Below, one piece after another: positions 6,451-9,758 of a stretch of 9,758 nucleotides of DNA. Numbering within the stretch: the first letter of the stretch is position 1; each line of letters starts with the position of its first letter. Under the pieces are notes generated by a model. The model had not been told where the DNA came from. It searched no databases and saw only the letters and a list, made by a program, of their open reading frames with translations. The position numbers and the translations under genes are program-made. This stretch comes from Bacteroidota bacterium (GTDB lineage: Bacteria; Bacteroidota; Bacteroidia; Bacteroidales; JAAYUG01), in assembly GCA_021812865.1 (NCBI GenBank), contig JAKAMP010000060.1:1-9758 (forward strand), written 5' to 3'.

Positions 6451-6458
6451 CAAAAATA
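6451..6458 (-). promoter_or_regulatory. Candidate -7 promoter element for the leftward operon
   Basis: On the minus strand these bases read TATTTTTG, a full match to the Bacteroidota -7 consensus TAnnTTTG. A good TTG at the -33 distance is missing; that position instead overlaps Rex operator 2. If real, transcription would start near 6445, operator 2 would cover the upstream promoter element and operator 1 would lie in the early transcribed region. The match sits in very AT-rich DNA, so chance is a serious alternative. Confidence 0.3.
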
Positions 6459-6468
6459 AATAAATAAT

Positions 6469-6484
6469 TGTTATAAAAATAACA
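6469..6484. promoter_or_regulatory. Putative Rex operator 2
   Basis: TGTTAT AAAA ATAACA: perfect arms, same 4-base spacer as operator 1, preceded by T so the left half reads TTGTTAT. One base (G6485) separates it from operator 3. The junction ATAACA-G-TGTTAT is itself a perfect palindrome (6479-6491). Confidence 0.7.
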
Positions 6485-6485
6485 G

Positions 6486-6501
6486 TGTTATAATAATAAC
6501 A
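6486..6501. promoter_or_regulatory. Putative Rex operator 3
   Basis: TGTTAT AATA ATAACA: perfect arms with the same spacing, centred 17 bp from operator 2, about 1.6 helical turns. The tandem pair would place two Rex dimers side by side, mostly on different faces of the helix, in the middle of the divergent region. It lies about 85 bases upstream of the -33 element of the rightward promoter. Confidence 0.65.
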
Positions 6502-6585
6502 TCAAATTGGTTCAATTTTTATTTATACTGAATTTTAATAACAATTATCTGAATATCAGAAAGGTGTTTATTCAGAGGTTCATTT

Positions 6586-6619
6586 TTGCCGAATGCACTG
6601 CTGTAGCTCACTATTTTTG
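6586..6619 (+). promoter_or_regulatory. Bacteroidota-type promoter for rex-hox (TTG / TAnnTTTG)
   Basis: TTG at 6586-6588 (in TTTTTG) and TATTTTTG at 6612-6619 are separated by 23 bases, the upper end of the 17-23 range described from memory for Flavobacterium-type promoters. Transcription would start near 6625 and leave a leader of about 150 nt before rex, which would include the fourth Rex-like site. Confidence 0.45.
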
Positions 6620-6743
6620 GAAAACTCAGCACAAAAAATCAGTAATTTAAAATTATTCTATGCTTAAAAATATTTTTATTGTTATGGTAGCTACATATAT
6701 TTGAATGAAGTGATATATAAAAATATGATAAAAGTCATTAATA

Positions 6744-6759
6744 AGTTATAATTGTAACA
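6744..6759. promoter_or_regulatory. Putative Rex operator 4, just before rex
   Basis: AGTTAT AATT GTAACA matches the TGTTAT-N4-ATAACA pattern at 10 of 12 arm positions and keeps a perfect GTTA/TAAC core. It ends 15 bases before the rex start codon, so binding there could give autoregulation of rex and of the hox genes behind it. It is weaker than the other three sites. Confidence 0.5.
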
Positions 6760-6774
6760 AAAACCTGACTTTTT

Positions 6775-7431
6775 ATGGTGAAAATTTTCGACAGGGAAAG
6801 AATTTTTCGGCTGCTTACTTACAAAGGTATACTGCTGAAATTCAAATCACTCGGCTTTATCAGGGTTTTTTCTGATAATATTGCTGAAGCGCTCGATATT
6901 TCATCCTCCCTTGTAAGAAAAGATTTTGGGATTTTTGGTATTTCAGGCAGTCAGAAAGGCGGATACCATATTGACCGGATTCTGGAAAAAATAAATGAAA
7001 TTCTGGGTACTGGCGACCTGCAGAAAGTGATCATCATTGGGGTAGGTCGCATTGGTGAAGCATTGATACGATACAAGGGTTTTGAAAATGACGGAATAAA
7101 GATCGTCGCAGGTTTCGAAACCGATCATCGCAAGATCAATCCTCAGGCTGAGATTCCTATTTACCCTGTAGAGGAGCTTCGTGATTATGTGAGGAAGAAT
7201 AGCATAAAGATTGCCATCATGGCAGTCCCTGAAATGGTTTCCCAGCATACCTATGAATTGCTCAGGGAGGCCGGCATTAAGGGAATACTCAATTTCACGC
7301 CTACCAGCATTAAGAGTTCAGAAGGTATAGTGGTCAATCATGTAAACATTGAGCATGAACTGGCCAACTTGATATACTTTGTAAACCTCGAAAACAGAAA
7401 GGACGAGGACACTATTTCCAACAATCAGTAA
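6775..7431 (+). CDS. rex: Redox-sensing transcriptional repressor Rex
   Basis: A 218-residue Rex protein. Residues 1-75 form the winged-helix DNA-binding domain with the recognition segment SSSLVRKDFGIFGISGS (43-59), equivalent to the family's VR-x-D...FG..G motif. Residues 83 onward form the Rossmann NAD(H)-binding domain, with VIIIGVGRIGEAL giving G89-x-G91-x-x-G94. The C-terminal segment HVNIEHELANLIYFV matches the domain-swapped helix that locks the dimer. In the family, Rex binds its operators when NADH/NAD+ is low and is released by NADH, so it de-represses fermentation and hydrogenase genes. It lies 10 bp upstream of hoxF on the same strand and faces the leftward hydrogenase operon across a region with four Rex-type palindromes, so both operons and rex itself are likely targets. 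The length is normal and no key residue appears missing. Confidence 0.95.
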   Translation: MVKIFDRERIFRLLTYKGILLKFKSLGFIRVFSDNIAEALDISSSLVRKDFGIFGISGSQKGGYHIDRILEKINEILGTGDLQKVIIIGVGRIGEALIRYKGFENDGIKIVAGFETDHRKINPQAEIPIYPVEELRDYVRKNSIKIAIMAVPEMVSQHTYELLREAGIKGILNFTPTSIKSSEGIVVNHVNIEHELANLIYFVNLENRKDEDTISNNQ

Positions 7432-7441
7432 TTTAATACTT

Positions 7442-9250
7442 ATGGGAACAAAAGTACAGGGCATTATTGAAAAATTCGCGAAGGATAAAACCAGGTTAAT
7501 GGACATCCTCATCAGCATTCAGGATGAGGAAGGTTTTATTTCCGATGAGGCTGTAAAAACACTGGCCGGAAGCCTCGGCATCTCCACGGTAGATGTGCGG
7601 CAAACCATTACGTTTTACCATTTTTTCACCACCATGCCTACGGGCAAATTCAAGATTTATCTTAATAACAGTGTGGTGTCGAATATGATGGGGCGTCAGC
7701 TCATCGTGGATACCTTCGAAAAAGAGGTGGGTTGCCGGTTCGGTGAAGCCACCGAGGATGGCCTCATTGGATTGTACGATACTTCCTGTATCGGGATGAA
7801 CGACCAGGAACCGTCTGCCATCATCAACGGCAAGGTATTCACTAATCTTACGCCTTTCCGTGTAAAAGAAATAGTACGCGATATCCGAAGCGGAAAAACC
7901 GTTGACCAGCTTATGGTTGAAGGGTATGGCGATGGCAATAACGGGCTGGATGTGATCCATTCCATGGTACATAATAATATAAGGAAGAAAGGTCCGATTC
8001 TTATGGATGACTTTACTCCTGGAATCGTGATCTGGAAGATACTTCCCACCCGTACCCCGGAAGAAGTGATTGGTGAAGTGAAGGCTTCGGGTATCCGTGG
8101 TAGAGGAGGCGCTGGTTTTCCAACCGGTTTGAAATGGGAGTTTTGCCGCAAAGCCCCTGGAAAAAGGAAATTTATCTTCTGTAACGCCGATGAGGGCGAA
8201 CCCGGAACCTTCAAGGACAGGGTTATCCTTACCGAAAGACCCAAACTGCTATTCGAAGGTATGGTGGTTGCTGCTTATGCCGTAGGAGCAACCGAGGGAA
8301 TTTTATATGTCCGCAATGAATACAAATACTTGCAGGCACACCTCGAAAGTATTCTGGAAGGTGCACGTGAACGTAACCTGTTAGGAAAAAACATTGGCGG
8401 AATCAAGGGATTTGATTTCGATATCCGCATCCAGTTTGGCGCCGGAGCCTATGTATGCGGAGAGGAATCAGCCCTGATCGAATCGGCCGAAGGAAAGCGC
8501 GGAGAGCCCCGTGACCGGCCTCCGTTCCCCGTTGAAAAAGGCTATCTCGATATGCCCACCGTGGTGAACAATGTGGAAACCTTCTGCTCCGTTGTGAAGG
8601 TCATGCTGAATGGCGGTGAATGGTACAGATCATTGGGTACCAGCGAATCAACAGGGACTAAGCTGCTCAGCGTTTCGGGCGACTGCAAATACCCCGGCGT
8701 TTATGAAGTGGAATGGGGATTCAGTGTGTACGATATCCTTGAAATGGTTGGAGCTTCCGATGTACAGGCCGTGCAGGTGGGTGGTCCTTCGGGTACCCTG
8801 CTCGCTCCCAACGAATTCAGGAGAATTCTCGGTTTCGAGGATCTTTCTACCGGGGGGTCAATCATTATTTTCAACAAAAACAGGGAACTACTGAAGGATG
8901 TAGTGCTCAACTTCATGGATTTCTTCATTGATGAATCCTGTGGTTCATGCTCCACCTGCCGTATCATGCCTGTAGTAATGCGCGACAAGCTGGTGAAGAT
9001 CATGGGTGGATTTGGCGTCATGCAGGATATCGACGACCTGGTGAACTGGGGCAAGGCGCTGAAGGCAAGCCGCTGTGGCCTTGGCCAGACTGCCGGAAAT
9101 CCCATCCTTACCAGTATCAGGAACTTCCGTTACCTCTATGAGCAGAAGGTGCGCAAGGATGAGACCTATACCAGCAGCTTTGATCTTGCCAGCTCGGTCA
9201 AGGAATATTGCGATACGGTGGGCCGACAGGTCGCTGTGATTCACCATTAA
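7442..9250 (+). CDS. hoxF: HoxF, NAD-binding diaphorase subunit of NAD-linked [NiFe]-hydrogenase (NuoE-NuoF fusion)
   Basis: A 602-residue fusion protein. Residues 1-160 are a NuoE-like domain (helical start, motif TFYHFF at 57-62, then a thioredoxin fold). The rest is a NuoF domain with the NADH loop GRGGAGFP (220-227), the FMN-site motif CNADEGEPGTF from C247, and the [4Fe-4S] ligands C500, C503, C506 and C545. It lacks the two C-terminal ferredoxin motifs of HydB. Fused NuoE-NuoF of about 600 residues, followed directly by a HoxU-type gene, is typical of HoxF of soluble group 3d [NiFe]-hydrogenases, which oxidise H2 with NAD+ or the reverse in the cytoplasm. The NuoE-like part has lost most [2Fe-2S] ligands: the aligned positions are N75, S80, C116 and N120. 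A fused NuoEF of another NAD-dependent enzyme is a less likely alternative. It starts 10 bp after rex, so the two are probably co-transcribed. Confidence 0.85.
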   Translation: MGTKVQGIIEKFAKDKTRLMDILISIQDEEGFISDEAVKTLAGSLGISTVDVRQTITFYHFFTTMPTGKFKIYLNNSVVSNMMGRQLIVDTFEKEVGCRFGEATEDGLIGLYDTSCIGMNDQEPSAIINGKVFTNLTPFRVKEIVRDIRSGKTVDQLMVEGYGDGNNGLDVIHSMVHNNIRKKGPILMDDFTPGIVIWKILPTRTPEEVIGEVKASGIRGRGGAGFPTGLKWEFCRKAPGKRKFIFCNADEGEPGTFKDRVILTERPKLLFEGMVVAAYAVGATEGILYVRNEYKYLQAHLESILEGARERNLLGKNIGGIKGFDFDIRIQFGAGAYVCGEESALIESAEGKRGEPRDRPPFPVEKGYLDMPTVVNNVETFCSVVKVMLNGGEWYRSLGTSESTGTKLLSVSGDCKYPGVYEVEWGFSVYDILEMVGASDVQAVQVGGPSGTLLAPNEFRRILGFEDLSTGGSIIIFNKNRELLKDVVLNFMDFFIDESCGSCSTCRIMPVVMRDKLVKIMGGFGVMQDIDDLVNWGKALKASRCGLGQTAGNPILTSIRNFRYLYEQKVRKDETYTSSFDLASSVKEYCDTVGRQVAVIHH

Positions 9251-9280
9251 TATGATGTATAACCAGAAAATTCAAATATC

Positions 9281-9758
9281 ATGAGCAAAATAATCCGTTT
9301 TACTATTGACGGGAAAGAATGCATGGGGCAGGAGGGGCAATACGTTGTGAAGGCTGCCCGTGAAAACAACATTTACGTACCTACCCTTTGTAATTACGAC
9401 GGTATTCCTCCCAAAGGATCGTGCCGGATATGCACTGTGAAAGTGAATGGCCGCCTGATGACTTCATGCACCACCCCGGTTACCGACGGGATGGAGATTG
9501 AAAACAATACTCCGGAACTTAACGATCTCAGGAAATCCATAATTGAATTGCTTTTTGTAGAAGGCAATCACTTCTGTCCGGCATGTGAGAAAAGTGGAAA
9601 CTGCGAATTGCAGGCGCTGGCATACCGTTTCCGTATGACGGTTCCACGGTTTCCGTACATGTTTCCTCAGCGCAGGGTCGATTCACCCGACAGCAAGATC
9701 ATCAAGGAACAGAACCGCTGCATTATGTGCAAGCGCTGCATCCGTTCCATAGATCGGA
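9281..9758 (+). CDS. hoxU: HoxU, electron-transfer subunit of NAD-linked [NiFe]-hydrogenase, cut by window edge
   Basis: From the ATG at 9281, 159 codons stay open to the edge, beginning MSKIIRFTIDGKECMGQEGQ. A plant-type [2Fe-2S] domain has C37, C48, C51 and C63. A His-Cys3 [4Fe-4S] site follows in EGNHFCPACEKSGNCELQ, with H97, C99, C102 and C108. The H-x-C-x2-C-x5-C spacing is that of HoxU, whereas NuoG has H-x3-C. The next cluster begins with C147, C150 and C153; the fourth ligand, expected some 40 residues on, is past the edge. HoxU carries electrons between the FMN in HoxF and the [NiFe] dimer HoxYH. The gene starts 30 bp after the hoxF stop. An ATG at 9252 is out of frame and soon stops. 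hoxY and hoxH are predicted next but not seen, so the [NiFe] assignment rests on HoxF and HoxU features. Confidence 0.82.
   Translation, partial: MSKIIRFTIDGKECMGQEGQYVVKAARENNIYVPTLCNYDGIPPKGSCRICTVKVNGRLMTSCTTPVTDGMEIENNTPELNDLRKSIIELLFVEGNHFCPACEKSGNCELQALAYRFRMTVPRFPYMFPQRRVDSPDSKIIKEQNRCIMCKRCIRSIDR

Larger units (their letters stand above)
6370..6774. other. Divergent AT-rich control region between the two hydrogenase operons
   Basis: There are 405 bases with no supportable gene between the first leftward start (6369) and the rex start (6775). Base composition is far more AT-rich than the flanking genes. The region contains three perfect and one near-perfect TGTTAT-N4-ATAACA palindromes, one unrelated 8-bp inverted repeat (6421-6439), smaller palindromes AAATTG-GTT-CAATTT (6504-6518), CTGA-ATA-TCAG (6549-6559) and GTAGCTAC (6687-6694), and candidate promoters in both directions. 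A lone half-site ATAACA also occurs at 6538-6543 without a good partner. No riboswitch, small RNA or terminator was recognised. Confidence 0.85.

Noticed and set aside
6668..6698. A possible fifth Rex site around TGTTAT at 6680-6685, and the GTAGCTAC palindrome beside it
   Set aside because: The partner half at the right distance, GCTACA, matches only three of six bases, and the 8-bp palindrome is short and unrelated in sequence. Not strong enough to list as an operator.
6620..6774. A riboswitch or small RNA in the long rex leader
   Set aside because: The sequence is AT-rich with no stable GC-containing stems or known conserved core. I see nothing beyond the fourth Rex-like site.
7696..8244. 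A 182-codon minus-strand frame inside hoxF
   Set aside because: It lies antisense to conserved NuoE/NuoF motifs, has low-complexity composition and no domain I recognise.

Overview
The window is a back-to-back pair of hydrogen-metabolism operons with a redox regulator between them. The likely source is a fermentative anaerobe, probably of the Bacteroidota. That placement rests on the TTG/TAnnTTTG-type promoter, the mostly weak Shine-Dalgarno sequences, the very AT-rich intergenic DNA against moderate-GC genes, and the gene content. It is an inference, not a proof.

Left arm, minus strand, read from 6369 down to 1: nine tightly packed genes, several overlapping by 1 to 32 bases. The first six form a signalling-like module. 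They are a DRTGG-domain protein, an RsbW/anti-sigma-type ATP-binding protein, a HydS-like [FeFe]-hydrogenase homologue of the putative sensory class, a second DRTGG protein, a PHP-domain metallophosphoesterase and a stand-alone HATPase protein. After about 110 bp come an HndB-like thioredoxin-fold protein, the NAD(P)H/FMN subunit HydB, and the first 98 codons of the catalytic subunit HydA of an NAD(P)-linked, probably electron-bifurcating [FeFe]-hydrogenase. The HydC/HndA (NuoE-like) subunit expected in such operons is not in the visible part.

Middle, 6370-6774: a 405-bp AT-rich divergent control region. It holds three perfect copies of the palindrome TGTTAT-N4-ATAACA and a fourth copy matching at 10 of 12 positions, just before rex. 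This is the form expected of operators for the NADH/NAD+ sensor Rex. It also holds an unrelated 8-bp inverted repeat and a good TTG-N23-TATTTTTG promoter facing right.

Right arm, plus strand: rex, then hoxF (NuoE-like domain fused to NuoF-like domain, 602 aa) and the first 159 codons of hoxU. These are the diaphorase subunits of a soluble NAD-linked group 3d-type [NiFe]-hydrogenase. hoxY and hoxH would be expected just past the right edge.

Reading as a whole: both hydrogenases exchange electrons with NAD(P)H. A Rex dimer bound in the middle could switch both directions according to the NADH/NAD+ ratio. The HydS/DRTGG/kinase-like/PHP module could add an H2- or redox-responsive signalling layer. 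Its presence is plain from the sequence, but its function is inference. No RNA genes, CRISPR arrays or mobile elements were seen.
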